Shown here piece after piece: positions 17,761 to 26,537 of a stretch of DNA of 64,000 bases. The stretch's first letter is position 1. The number at the start of each line of letters is the position of its first letter. Under the pieces are notes generated by a model. That model saw only the letters and a program-made list of their open reading frames with translations. It did not search any database and was not told the DNA's origin. The stretch lies in the NCBI GenBank assembly GCA_030834695.1, contig JAUQXK010000089.1, positions 124,001-188,000 on the forward strand, written 5' to 3'. The translations under genes were made by a program, and so were the position numbers. The DNA comes from Desulfobacterales bacterium (GTDB lineage: Bacteria; Desulfobacterota; Desulfobacteria; Desulfobacterales; SpSt-501).

Positions 17761-19100
17761 TCGAAGGATTCCCGGCCCAGCGCCCGCATGAGAACGGCAT
17801 GGGCGATTTTGAAATCGTACAGGGCGTTAAAATAGTTGGTCATGGTCTGGGTGAGCAGGGTCTGGGCGATCAGCACGTCGGTCTGCGTGGCCACCTGTTC
17901 CTTGTACTGTTCTTCGGTGATTCGAAGGTTCTCTTTGGCTTGCTCAACCGCTTTTTCGATGGTGACAATGTTCTGTTCGGCTTCCTTGGTGCGCAGGTAG
18001 GACTGCTTGACTTCAAGATTGATGCTGTCCAGCACTTCGGTCTTGCGATACTTGGACTGCGACAGGCGCGCCAGTTTTTCTTTGCGGCCGTAACCGGTCC
18101 GGCCCCATTGCCAGAAATCCCAGGAAGCCGTTGCCTGTACGTTCCAGCCGGCGGAATCGCTGATGCCCTCGCCTCCATGCGCATCCCAATCATCGCCGGT
18201 CCGGGCGTAGGCCCCCGTCAAATTGACGGTAGGAAAATAATCCTTTTCGGTCAGCTTCACCTGTTTTTCGGCGACCTCGATGTCCAGGTCCGCCACCTGG
18301 ATTTCAAGACGATTCTTCTGGGCGATGTCGAGGCAGTTATCCAGGCTCTCCTGAAAACTGGAATAATCCAGCTCATCCACGAGCAATACCGGCATGTTGA
18401 CCGGACGTCGCAGGACCGTATTGAACTGCGTGCGGGCGATTTCCAGGTTGTTCTGGGCGATGGTCAGCTGTTGTTTGGCGTTGGCAAGTTGAACCTGGCT
18501 TTGCAGGAGATCGTTCAGCGGGCTCAATCCGACCTTATAGAAATTTTCGGAAACCTCTTTCTGGGAGGCGATCGAAGCAACGGTCTGGTGAGCGACGTCT
18601 AGCAGCTTTTGCGTCTTGAGGACGGAGAAATAAGCGTTTTTGGCATCCAGGATGACGTTCTGTCGGGTCAGTTTGGCTGAAACTTCCGCTCGATCCAACC
18701 CCAGCTCCGCCAGCTTGTACTCGTGGATCAGGCCGAATCCCGTAAAAATCGGTTGGGTGAACGTGGTCGCAAATGTGTACTGATCCTGCGGGGATGTCAC
18801 GATGTCGCGCCCGGAGAGCAAACTCGGCGACGTCCTCTCCTCATTGCGGTGAATATAAGTATAGCTCGTACCCAACGTCGGCAGAAATTTGGTAATGCTT
18901 GAGTGCCGGACAGCCTCGGCTGCATGAATCTCCTCCTGGGAGCGTTTGATTCCAAGATTGGCGTTAAGCGCTGATTCGATGGCATCTCGGAGGCCGAGGG
19001 CGTCTTTGCTGCTTTGTGCCGCGCCGATATACGGCAGTATAAAAAAAAGGAGAAAAATTGAAACCCTCTTGAGACTGAATCGATTGTGCTGGGTGTTCAT
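17757..19100 (-). CDS. tolC: TolC family outer membrane efflux protein
   Basis: A 447-residue outer membrane factor with a signal peptide (VSIFLLFFILPYIGAAQS) and two repeats of long amphipathic helices and short beta strands as in TolC (e.g. LDAKNAYFSVLKTQKLLDVA and DSINLEVKQSYLRTKEAEQN). It forms trimeric channels for export. The inner-membrane and adaptor partners are not adjacent. It is instead the first gene of the ftsE-ftsX-envC-ctpA-yibQ operon, with a four-base overlap to ftsE. AAAGG precedes the start. Confidence 0.88.
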   Translation of the reverse strand: MNTQHNRFSLKRVSIFLLFFILPYIGAAQSSKDALGLRDAIESALNANLGIKRSQEEIHAAEAVRHSSITKFLPTLGTSYTYIHRNEERTSPSLLSGRDIVTSPQDQYTFATTFTQPIFTGFGLIHEYKLAELGLDRAEVSAKLTRQNVILDAKNAYFSVLKTQKLLDVAHQTVASIASQKEVSENFYKVGLSPLNDLLQSQVQLANAKQQLTIAQNNLEIARTQFNTVLRRPVNMPVLLVDELDYSSFQESLDNCLDIAQKNRLEIQVADLDIEVAEKQVKLTEKDYFPTVNLTGAYARTGDDWDAHGGEGISDSAGWNVQATASWDFWQWGRTGYGRKEKLARLSQSKYRKTEVLDSINLEVKQSYLRTKEAEQNIVTIEKAVEQAKENLRITEEQYKEQVATQTDVLIAQTLLTQTMTNYFNALYDFKIAHAVLMRALGRESFE

Positions 19101-19234
19101 GATAGCCTTTCGCAGAACGCTTGACCCGCTTTGAAAACATGTTGCGCTGGGTCTTCAAGGGACAACGCACGATGATTTAGGGTAGTCAAACTCAAAACGG
19201 CTATGCTTTTTCAGAACCGACCGCTGGGTTTGAA

Positions 19235-19263
19235 TTGACCCGCCTGCACGAACCTGCTAAATA
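19235..19263 (+). promoter_or_regulatory. candidate extended -10 promoter upstream of pyrE leader
   Basis: TTGACC (19235-19240), a 17-base spacer and TAAATA (19258-19263) preceded by TG at 19255-19256. Transcription would begin near 19270 and read into the hairpin at 19306. The -10 match is modest. Confidence 0.35.
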
Positions 19264-19269
19264 GCCACC

Positions 19270-19364
19270 GAGTCCAAGGAGGGCCGACCCCGGTTTTCTT
19301 TGCTCAAAGCCTCCACCTCAATCCCGTTAACCAGGGCTTCTTCCAAATTGGTGGAGGCTTTTTA
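19270..19364 (+). ncRNA. possible small RNA or attenuated leader upstream of pyrE
   Basis: The 467 bases between tolC and pyrE hold no convincing ORF. A short transcript of ~95 bases is bounded by a candidate promoter and a strong terminator hairpin. It contains AAGGAGGG (19276-19283), which could pair with the CCTCC of the terminator left arm, giving two exclusive folds as in an attenuator. Whether it regulates pyrE, 205 bases further on, or is a separate RNA is unknown. Confidence 0.3.
19306..19363 (+). terminator. intrinsic terminator with 12-bp stem before pyrE
   Basis: AAAGCCTCCACC (19306-19317) pairs exactly with GGTGGAGGCTTT (19350-19361), followed by a T-run to 19363. The loop is long (32 bases). 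No gene lies directly upstream on this strand, so it ends a leader or small RNA. Confidence 0.6.
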
Positions 19365-19567
19365 TATCCATAAAGGGTTATAGGGGTCAAGGCCTCAGGC
19401 CTCAGCGGAACTGACGATGGCATGGTATAACCGCAGCCGCCGATCAAATACGTTAATGCTCGACGATATCCGAGCCGCGTGGTGCGGGGTCCCGGAGTTG
19501 TGGTACGGTTCGCGTCTTTCGCAGTGCATGCGGCGATGAGGTGGCTTCCAAATTAGGAGGGGGAGGC

Positions 19568-20134
19568 ATGAAGCAGGAACTGATCGACATGCTTTGCCGT
19601 AAGTCGTTTCAATACAACCAACAGCCGGTCTTCAAGCTGGTATCCGGACGGATGAGTCATTTCTACGTGAACTGCAAACCAACCACGCTCAGCCCGAGGG
19701 GAATGTTCCTTGTCGGGCACTTGTTGTATGAGCGTTTGCAGGGTGTGGGGGTGACGGCGGTCGGCGGGCTGACCTTCGGCGCTGATCCGGTCGCGTTCGC
19801 GGCAGCATTTGCCTCCGAACTCAGCAAAAATCCCATCAAGGCATTCTCCATCCGCAAAACCCAGAAAGATCACGGCATCGTAAAGTGGGTCGAGGGCGAC
19901 GTCCAAAAGGGGGAGCGGGTTGCAATTGTCGATGACGTGGCTACCACCGGCGGCTCGACCATCACGGCCGTTGAGCGTGCTCGTGCCGAAGGGCTTGAGG
20001 TGGTCACAGCGGTGGTTCTCGTCGATCGCCAGGAGGGCGGCCTGGAGAACATCCGGAAGCATGTGAGCGATGTGAGTGGGATCGTGACGCGCGATGAGCT
20101 GTTGGCGCGGTGGAACGTTATAAAAAAAGGTTAA
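19568..20134 (+). CDS. pyrE: orotate phosphoribosyltransferase
   Basis: A 188-residue enzyme that joins orotate and PRPP to orotidine monophosphate in pyrimidine synthesis. The PRPP-binding motif is [19 protein letters not shown] (residues ~116-134). The [16 protein letters not shown] start and the [11 protein letters not shown] loop are typical. The ATG at 19568 follows an excellent GGAGGGGGAGG site; a GTG nine codons earlier would place the ribosome site inside the gene. It is alone on the plus strand and converges with queD. Confidence 0.92.
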   Translation: MKQELIDMLCRKSFQYNQQPVFKLVSGRMSHFYVNCKPTTLSPRGMFLVGHLLYERLQGVGVTAVGGLTFGADPVAFAAAFASELSKNPIKAFSIRKTQKDHGIVKWVEGDVQKGERVAIVDDVATTGGSTITAVERARAEGLEVVTAVVLVDRQEGGLENIRKHVSDVSGIVTRDELLARWNVIKKG

Positions 20135-20198
20135 CCGCGGTGCATCCGTTCACTCGTTTGCCTGAAAAGGACTTGCCGAATTCGAACGGGCCACCGGG

Positions 20199-20585
20199 TC
20201 AACTTGGCGGCGATTCGTTTGCGACCCACGTCGCACAAGCATCGTCGGATTCCCAGGCGCTGACCCGGCTCACGTGCACATTCGGAACGTCAAGCGCCTG
20301 TTGGAGTTGGTCGGCCACGAAGGCCGCAATGCGTTCGGAGGAAGGCTGGCCTCCCGCGAAGATCGGCAATTCATTCAGGAACTGGTGATCCAGCCGGCCG
20401 ATAATATCCCGCAAAAGAGCCTTGATATCGCCGAAATCCATCAGTACTCCCGCCGCATTGAGTCGATCTCCTGTTAGAACTACCTCGATCTTCCAGTTGT
20501 GGCCGTGCATGTTTTCGCACTTGGCTCCGACCATGGTCAAGCGATGAGCGGCCGCAAAGCGGGTGATAACCTTCAGTTCGTACAT
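20199..20585 (-). CDS. queD: 6-carboxy-tetrahydropterin synthase QueD
   Basis: A 128-residue member of the 6-pyruvoyl-tetrahydropterin synthase fold. Zinc ligands are H14 (FAAAH) and H27, H29 (MHGHNW), and C23 is the likely catalytic cysteine (CENMHGH). LMDFGDIK and LDHQFLNEL complete the signature. QueD makes 6-carboxy-tetrahydropterin for queuosine and 7-deazapurines. No queE, queC or queF is in the window. It lies 80 bases after dnaJ on the same strand. Confidence 0.88.
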   Translation of the reverse strand: MYELKVITRFAAAHRLTMVGAKCENMHGHNWKIEVVLTGDRLNAAGVLMDFGDIKALLRDIIGRLDHQFLNELPIFAGGQPSSERIAAFVADQLQQALDVPNVHVSRVSAWESDDACATWVANESPPS

Positions 20586-20665
20586 CCTGTTTTCCTAATT
20601 TTACTGATTAGATTAGTAACTGCAGTCGTCTGCCGCTGGCAGCACATAGGGCGCTGTGCGCCGTC

Positions 20666-21772
20666 CTAGTTTATCGACTCCCCCTTTAGCATGCTCTTCA
20701 ATTTATTGGAAAACTTCCCCTTTTCCAGTTTAGCGAATTCGCGCAGCAAGTCCTCTTGCTTCTTGGATAAATTGGTGGGGGTCTTGATCAGCACTTGAAT
20801 GATCTGATCGCCTCGTTTGCGGGTTCGCAGGGATGGGATTCCTTCCCCGTGAAAATAAAGAACATCTCCGGGTTGAGTGCCTCTTGGGATATCCAAACTC
20901 TTGGAGCCCTCCAGGGTAGGTACCGTAACTCTGTCTCCCAACGCCGCCTGAATGAAGGAAATGCTGATTTGACAGATCAAATCGTTGTCGCGGCGCTCGA
21001 AAAACTCGTGGGGTTGAACATGGATGAACACATAGAGATCCCCCGGCGGACCCCCGAAGCTGCCTGCCTCCCCCTCTCCGGTGAGCCGCAAGCGCGATCC
21101 GTTGTCCACCCCTGCCGGGATCTTAACCGATACGCGCTTGTTGACCTGAACCTGCCCGTTCCCCTGACATTTTGGGCACGGTCGAGTGATCATCTGCCCT
21201 TGGCCGCGGCAGACAGGGCAGGTGGTGCGCACCGTGAAAAAACCCTGGCTTCTGGAAACCTGGCCTGAACCGCCGCATTGGCGGCAGGTTTCAGGGCGGT
21301 GGCCCGCTTCGCAACCGTTTCCGGCGCATTCCCCGCAGACTTCGGTTTTGGCGACGTCGATGGCGGTCTCGGTGCCAAAGGCGGCATCCATGAATTTCAG
21401 GGTGAGGTCGTAGCGCAGGTCGGCGCCGCGTTGCGCCCTGGAGCGAGATCGACTGCGAGCGCCAAACCCAAAAAAATCCTCGAAAATGTCGCCGAAACTG
21501 GAAAAAATGTCTTCAAAACCGCCGAATCCGGAGAATCCGGACCCCTCGAGCCCGGCATGACCGAATTGATCGTAAAGACTGCGTTTTTCACGATCCCTAA
21601 GAACCTCATACGCTTCGGCCGCCTCTTTGAATTGCTCTTCGGCGTTTTTATCTCCGGGGTTGCGGTCAGGATGGTATTTCAGGGCTAACTTACGGTATGC
21701 GGACTTAAGCTCGTCGTCCGTAGCCTTGCGGTTGACGCCCAGGATTTCGTAATAATCCCGTTTGTTGCTCAT
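20666..21772 (-). CDS. dnaJ: chaperone DnaJ
   Basis: A full-length 368-residue type I J-protein. It has a J domain ([28 protein letters not shown]) and a Gly/Phe-rich region (residues ~70-110). Four zinc repeats follow ([32 protein letters not shown]), then the C-terminal substrate-binding domains. It stimulates the ATPase of DnaK and delivers clients. dnaK and grpE are not adjacent, so it is not in the usual heat-shock operon, and I see no CIRCE element. Confidence 0.95.
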   Translation of the reverse strand: MSNKRDYYEILGVNRKATDDELKSAYRKLALKYHPDRNPGDKNAEEQFKEAAEAYEVLRDREKRSLYDQFGHAGLEGSGFSGFGGFEDIFSSFGDIFEDFFGFGARSRSRSRAQRGADLRYDLTLKFMDAAFGTETAIDVAKTEVCGECAGNGCEAGHRPETCRQCGGSGQVSRSQGFFTVRTTCPVCRGQGQMITRPCPKCQGNGQVQVNKRVSVKIPAGVDNGSRLRLTGEGEAGSFGGPPGDLYVFIHVQPHEFFERRDNDLICQISISFIQAALGDRVTVPTLEGSKSLDIPRGTQPGDVLYFHGEGIPSLRTRKRGDQIIQVLIKTPTNLSKKQEDLLREFAKLEKGKFSNKLKSMLKGESIN

Positions 21773-21879
21773 AGTTTTTTGCAGTCACTCACTCGTTTAG
21801 GTTGATGATGGCCGCCCCCGGAGCTTTTCAGCGGCATATCGGCAGGTTGCGCCAAACAATAATGCAGGCGTAGCGGAAG

Positions 21880-23067
21880 TCAATTTGCTTTCGCCGTCGC
21901 TTCCAACCGGCGGCTAGAACCGACAAGAAATATCAGGGTGCAAATAAGCATGACCATCGATCCCATCGGAAACACGACCCGCAAGCTGAATAAGTCCATC
22001 GCGAGGCCGGCAAGGAGTGCGCCCGCCATCATCCCCGTGCTATGGGCAACGGTCAGGATGGCCATAACCGACCCCATGCAGTTCATGCGGCTGCCCTTTT
22101 GGACGGCTAAGGCCATATGGGCAGCCATGCAAATGCCGCCGCCGATCCCGAAAACACCGTTTACGGCAACCAGCTCGGCGAAGCTACGGGCCCATTCGAG
22201 CGCCGCCAGGCTGAGACATGTGATGAGTCCTCCCAGTCCGATCAAGCGGCGCTTGTCAAGCCGGTCGGCGGCCACTCCCATTGGGATTTGAGTGGCCCCG
22301 CTGAGGAGCACCCCCAACATGAGAATGGATCCGATCGCCGTACCGGAAAGATGATGTTCGGCGTCAGCCAGCACCGGCAAAAAACCCCATATGCTGCCGA
22401 TTCCGAACGTGTAGCCGAACCGAAAAATGAAGAGACCGATGATTTCTCGATCTGAAATCAGGCGCTTCCATGAATCGAGCGGCTTGGGCGCCCGGATGGT
22501 CCGTTCGGCGGCGACGGACGGTAGGAGAACCTGCGCCAGAAGTCCTCCGACGAGCGCCAGAAGGCCCATGGCTGCGAAGGCGGCCGATAGCCCCCAGGCG
22601 TCCTGGACGGCGCCGCCGATTAGCGGTCCGAAACCCAGGCCGAGAAACAACGCAAGGTTGAAGCATCCCAGGGTCACCCCTTCACGGCCGCAAGGGGCGA
22701 TGTCCCCCACATAAGCTTGAATGACCGGCATGAGGGCCGCCGAAGCGATGCCCTGGAAAAACCGGATGACAATGAGGCTGGTAACGCCGGAGAACATCAG
22801 GAAGAGGGTCGCGATCAATGCATAGGCCAGCAGGCCGAAAACGATTAGTGGTTTACGGCCTCTGCGGTCGGACCACCGGCCGAAATAGGGCGGAAAAATC
22901 GTTCGGGAAATTGAAAAAGATCCGAATATCAACCCGATGGCAAAGCCGCTCGCGCCGGAATGGTGAGCGTATACCGGCAACAGAGGAACCACGATCCCCA
23001 CGCCGGTCACGGTGATGAAAATGGAAAAAAACAGGGTGCCGAATATTTTTTTGTCTATGCGGTCCAC
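21880..23067 (-). CDS. MFS transporter
   Basis: A 395-residue protein with about twelve hydrophobic helices and the MFS loop motif GRWSDRRGRKPLIVFG between helices 2 and 3. The second half repeats it weakly (MGVAADRLDKRRLIGLG). It resembles drug/proton antiporters of the DHA1 group. The substrate is unknown. It lies 85 bases after the moeA-PBP gene on the same strand, so co-transcription is possible. Confidence 0.85.
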   Translation of the reverse strand: MDRIDKKIFGTLFFSIFITVTGVGIVVPLLPVYAHHSGASGFAIGLIFGSFSISRTIFPPYFGRWSDRRGRKPLIVFGLLAYALIATLFLMFSGVTSLIVIRFFQGIASAALMPVIQAYVGDIAPCGREGVTLGCFNLALFLGLGFGPLIGGAVQDAWGLSAAFAAMGLLALVGGLLAQVLLPSVAAERTIRAPKPLDSWKRLISDREIIGLFIFRFGYTFGIGSIWGFLPVLADAEHHLSGTAIGSILMLGVLLSGATQIPMGVAADRLDKRRLIGLGGLITCLSLAALEWARSFAELVAVNGVFGIGGGICMAAHMALAVQKGSRMNCMGSVMAILTVAHSTGMMAGALLAGLAMDLFSLRVVFPMGSMVMLICTLIFLVGSSRRLEATAKAN

Positions 23068-23152
23068 GGCAGCGACCGGCTGCCTCAGGCGCAGCCCGGT
23101 CTATTCCTTCGGCGGAAATGGGCGCTGAAATTACGGTCGGCTGCCGGACCGC

Positions 23153-25087
23153 TCATGCAGCACCGATGTCGATAATTTCCCCTGTGCGATGGGTGCTGTA
23201 ACCTCCCAAGCCCTCCACCCGGCGTTTGAATTCGGCGGATGTGATGATGCCGAGCAATGTCTGAATAAAGTCGGACACAAAGTGCTCGGCCGGGATGACC
23301 AGGTCATATTTTTCGGTCACCACCGGGATGAAATCCAGGTCCAGCGCCTTGGCGGCGGCATAAATGCCCAACCCGGCATCCGCACTGCCGCTCACGACAG
23401 CAACAGCCACCGACATGTGGGTGAACTCCTCGGCGTCATATCCTTTGATCGCCGTCGGTTCGATGCCGAGCTGCCTGATTCGGTAGTCCAGAAGAATCCG
23501 AGTGCCGGAACCGGCCTGGCGGTTGATAAAGGCCACATCCGGGCGGGTCAGATCCTCCATGCCGCGGATGGCTTTGGGATTGCCGCGCGGTACGATCAAT
23601 CCATTGTCCCGGTAGACCAGATTGACCAGTTTGATGGCCCGCCCTGGAAGGTATCTGCGGATGTAGGTGGCATTATAGGTTCCATCCTCTGTGTCCAGCA
23701 GGTGCGAGCCGGCCAGGTGGCAGGCGCCGCGCTTGATCGCCATCAATCCGCCCAGGCTGCCGACGTGGCTCGATGATAAGGTCAAGCCGGACTGGGCGGC
23801 CCTGAGCTGGTCGGCCAACACATCCAACGTGTTGTCGTGGCTGCCGACAATGACGATCGTCCGATGCAACTCGGACACCGGCCTCAGAAGCTCGGCGGTC
23901 ACTGGCGCATTTTCCTTGATGCCCTCGGTGTCGGCGGGAATGCGAACGATGCCGTCCGCCTCGGTGATGGAGGTAATCGATCCGGCCCCGCGCGGAAGAG
24001 GCGTAGCCACAATCCGCCCCCCTACGTCACCGAGTTTGACGCGTACGAATTCCTCCAGCCCGAGCTTGGAGGCTATTTTGCGCGTAGGCGTCACCATGAC
24101 CCTCTCGCGCAGCGGCTCGGGCTGTTTGAGAAACGCGGTGAGCAGAAGCCGCACCAACTGCTCAAAAACGATGATGGCTGAAACCGGGTAACCGGGTATG
24201 CCGAACACCGGGGTCTCCCGCACGACACCGACCACCGCCGGTTTACCGGGCATGATGGTGACACCATGGACCAGGACCTCCCCGAGATCCTCAATGACCG
24301 TCCGGGCATAGTCTTCCGCTCCCGCGGACGAGCCACCCAGAATCAGCACGCAGTCGCAACCGTCGCCGGTGGCTTTTTCTACGGCAGATTTAATTCTATT
24401 TATATCGTCTGACACCATCTCGTTCCGGATATAATTTCCGCCGCAGTCTTCCACGAGTTGACCCAGAACAAAAGAGTTGGTTTCGAGCACCTGGCCCGGC
24501 CGGACATCCGTCAGCGGTGTGGTGCGCCAGTCCACCAATTCCGTGCCGGTTGGAATGATCAGCACGCGGGGTTTTTTCATCACCGGCACGCTGACAACCC
24601 CGCCGGTCAACAGCGCTCCCAGGCAATACGGCGTGATCCGGTGATACCGTGGGAACAGCAGCTCGGTAGCAATGATGTCCTCGCCGATCTTGCGCACATG
24701 TTGCCACGGGAAAGCTGGCGCTTCGATGACGATGCGCCGCTCGTCCAGCAATTGGACGTTCTCGATCATAATCACCGCATCGGTGCCGCCCGGCAGGACG
24801 TTGCCGGTATTGACGAAGAAAGCATTGCTCCCGGAAATCAGCTCCCTTGGATGGCTCTCGTTGGCGCCGTAGGTGGTTTCCGCTTTGACGGCGACTCCGT
24901 CCATGGCGGCCGCATGGTAGCTTGGCGCGGAAATCGCCGCAAAAACGGGCGCCGCCAGCACACGGCCGACCGCCTCCGGCACCGGCACGCTCTCGGCCAA
25001 TAGCATCCGCAGGGGCGCGAGGCGCTCGGTCACGATCCGGCGCGCCTCATCCAGGCTTTTCATTTTTAAATAGACGTTACGGGGCAT
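23153..25087 (-). CDS. MoeA domain fused to a periplasmic-binding-like (LysR-substrate/PBP) domain
   Basis: A 644-residue protein in two parts. Residues 1-405 are MoeA: AAMDGVAVKA, VNTGNVLPGGTDAVIMIE, ILGGSSAGAEDYAR, VHGVTIMPGKPAVVG and FGIPGYPVSA. Residues ~410-644 are a PBP-like domain (VGSHDNTLDVLADQL, IVPRGNPKAIRG, NRQAGSGTRILLDY) similar to COG1910, without a signal peptide. MoeA inserts molybdenum or tungsten into molybdopterin; the second domain may sense the metal oxyanion or another ligand. This architecture is known from anaerobes and archaea. It lies 17 bases after a second moeA. Confidence 0.88.
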   Translation of the reverse strand: MPRNVYLKMKSLDEARRIVTERLAPLRMLLAESVPVPEAVGRVLAAPVFAAISAPSYHAAAMDGVAVKAETTYGANESHPRELISGSNAFFVNTGNVLPGGTDAVIMIENVQLLDERRIVIEAPAFPWQHVRKIGEDIIATELLFPRYHRITPYCLGALLTGGVVSVPVMKKPRVLIIPTGTELVDWRTTPLTDVRPGQVLETNSFVLGQLVEDCGGNYIRNEMVSDDINRIKSAVEKATGDGCDCVLILGGSSAGAEDYARTVIEDLGEVLVHGVTIMPGKPAVVGVVRETPVFGIPGYPVSAIIVFEQLVRLLLTAFLKQPEPLRERVMVTPTRKIASKLGLEEFVRVKLGDVGGRIVATPLPRGAGSITSITEADGIVRIPADTEGIKENAPVTAELLRPVSELHRTIVIVGSHDNTLDVLADQLRAAQSGLTLSSSHVGSLGGLMAIKRGACHLAGSHLLDTEDGTYNATYIRRYLPGRAIKLVNLVYRDNGLIVPRGNPKAIRGMEDLTRPDVAFINRQAGSGTRILLDYRIRQLGIEPTAIKGYDAEEFTHMSVAVAVVSGSADAGLGIYAAAKALDLDFIPVVTEKYDLVIPAEHFVSDFIQTLLGIITSAEFKRRVEGLGGYSTHRTGEIIDIGAA

Positions 25088-25103
25088 GGCCTTTTAAACC
25101 TTT

Positions 25104-26333
25104 TTAAAATAATATCACCTCCACCGAGGTTCCCTCCTCCAATCCCTCGATATTCTTTCCGATCTCAATGATTCCATCCGCATGGACCATCGTGTTGAGC
25201 AGTCCCGATTTTCCCAAAACTGGCTCGGCCCACAGCTCGGCGCCGTGTCGCGTGAGCCGTACACGGATGAAGTCCGTACGTCCCTGGACCGAGGCCACGT
25301 TACGGCTCAGCCGGGCGGGGATTGATACATCGGCCGAGTACGGGTCGCACCGGCCGCCGATATGCCTTAGAAAAGGACGTGTAATCCGGGTGAAAACGAT
25401 CATCGCCGATACGACGTGGCCGGGCAGCCCCCAGAGAGCCTTGCGGCCGACCCGGGCTAATATGGTCGGCTTCCCGGGGCTAATGGCGATCCCATGCACC
25501 AAGATCTCCGAACCGGCAAATGCGGAGATCGCTTCCACCGTGTAGTCCCGAACGCCGACCGAACTGCCTCCGGAAATAAGCACCATGTCGCAACATTCCA
25601 GAGCCCGGGCGCAAGCCGAGTAAAGCGATGGAAAGTCATCTTTGATGATGCCGAAACGTTTAGAAACCGAGCCGGTTTCAGCCACCAGACCGGCCAACGT
25701 GTAACTGTTGACATCCCGGACCTGGGCCGGCGCGGGAACAGCGTCAATCGGCACGAGTTCGTCGCCGGTGGAGATGATCCCCACCACCGGTAGCCGGAAT
25801 GCCTGGATCCGCGCCCGGCCGAATGCAGCCAGAACGCCCATGTCCTGGGGCCGGAGGCACCGACCGCGGGCGGCTATTCGTGCACCTGCCTCGAAATCCT
25901 CACCGGCCGCAATCAGATTTTGGCCGGGAGCCACGCTGCGGATCACTTCGATGGCCGTGTCGTCCACCGCCTCGGCGTGCTCGATCATCACGACACTGTC
26001 GGCGCCGGGTGGCAGCATGCCGCCGGTGGCGATGCGAACCGCCTCACCGATTGAGACCGTCATTCGCGCGGTTTCGCCCATGGCGACGGCGCCGATGACC
26101 TGAAAAAGGGCCGGACTCGACTCGGAAGCGCCAAACGTGGAAGCGGCTCGCAAGGCATAGCCGTCGACGGTGGAACGGGCAAAGTCAGGCAGCCTTTCAG
26201 CGGCAAATACATCCTCGGCCAGAATTCGGCCGCCGGCGGCATCGAGATCCACCGGTTCAGCATCGACCGGACGAAACTGGGGCACCAGGCCAAGCACCGT
26301 TTCGATATCCAGGACTTTGAAAAACTCTTTCAC
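25104..26333 (-). CDS. moeA: molybdopterin molybdenumtransferase MoeA
   Basis: A 409-residue MoeA with the usual domain order. Motifs are DFARSTVDGYALRA (the substrate-site region), IATGGMLPPGADSVVMIEHA, ISGGSSVGVRDYT, VHGIAISPGKPTI and WGLPGHVVSAMIV. It catalyses insertion of molybdate or tungstate into adenylylated molybdopterin. It is the first gene of a minus-strand set moeA, moeA-PBP, MFS. Having two MoeA types side by side suggests division of labour, perhaps Mo versus W; this is inference. Confidence 0.92.
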   Translation of the reverse strand: MKEFFKVLDIETVLGLVPQFRPVDAEPVDLDAAGGRILAEDVFAAERLPDFARSTVDGYALRAASTFGASESSPALFQVIGAVAMGETARMTVSIGEAVRIATGGMLPPGADSVVMIEHAEAVDDTAIEVIRSVAPGQNLIAAGEDFEAGARIAARGRCLRPQDMGVLAAFGRARIQAFRLPVVGIISTGDELVPIDAVPAPAQVRDVNSYTLAGLVAETGSVSKRFGIIKDDFPSLYSACARALECCDMVLISGGSSVGVRDYTVEAISAFAGSEILVHGIAISPGKPTILARVGRKALWGLPGHVVSAMIVFTRITRPFLRHIGGRCDPYSADVSIPARLSRNVASVQGRTDFIRVRLTRHGAELWAEPVLGKSGLLNTMVHADGIIEIGKNIEGLEEGTSVEVILF

Positions 26334-26537
26334 CTTTTTTCCCGCGTAAATTTTTCTATCAGGGAACCGTCTGAATCCAACCCCAAGTGCTGTTTAACAT
26401 AAAAAGCATAGCCACTCAAAGTCAATCTATAAGCTTGCAAAATCGCGAAACCCGGCTATAATCTGACGAAAATCGCGTTCGGGGCGGGCATAGACGGCCG
26501 CCGCCGGACCTGAAAGACAAAAGGTGATAGAAGGTTT

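Noticed and set aside
19270-19364. c-di-GMP (GEMM) riboswitch before pyrE
   Set aside because: GCTCAAAGCCTCC recalls a piece of the GEMM core, but the other conserved segments and the receptor helix are missing.
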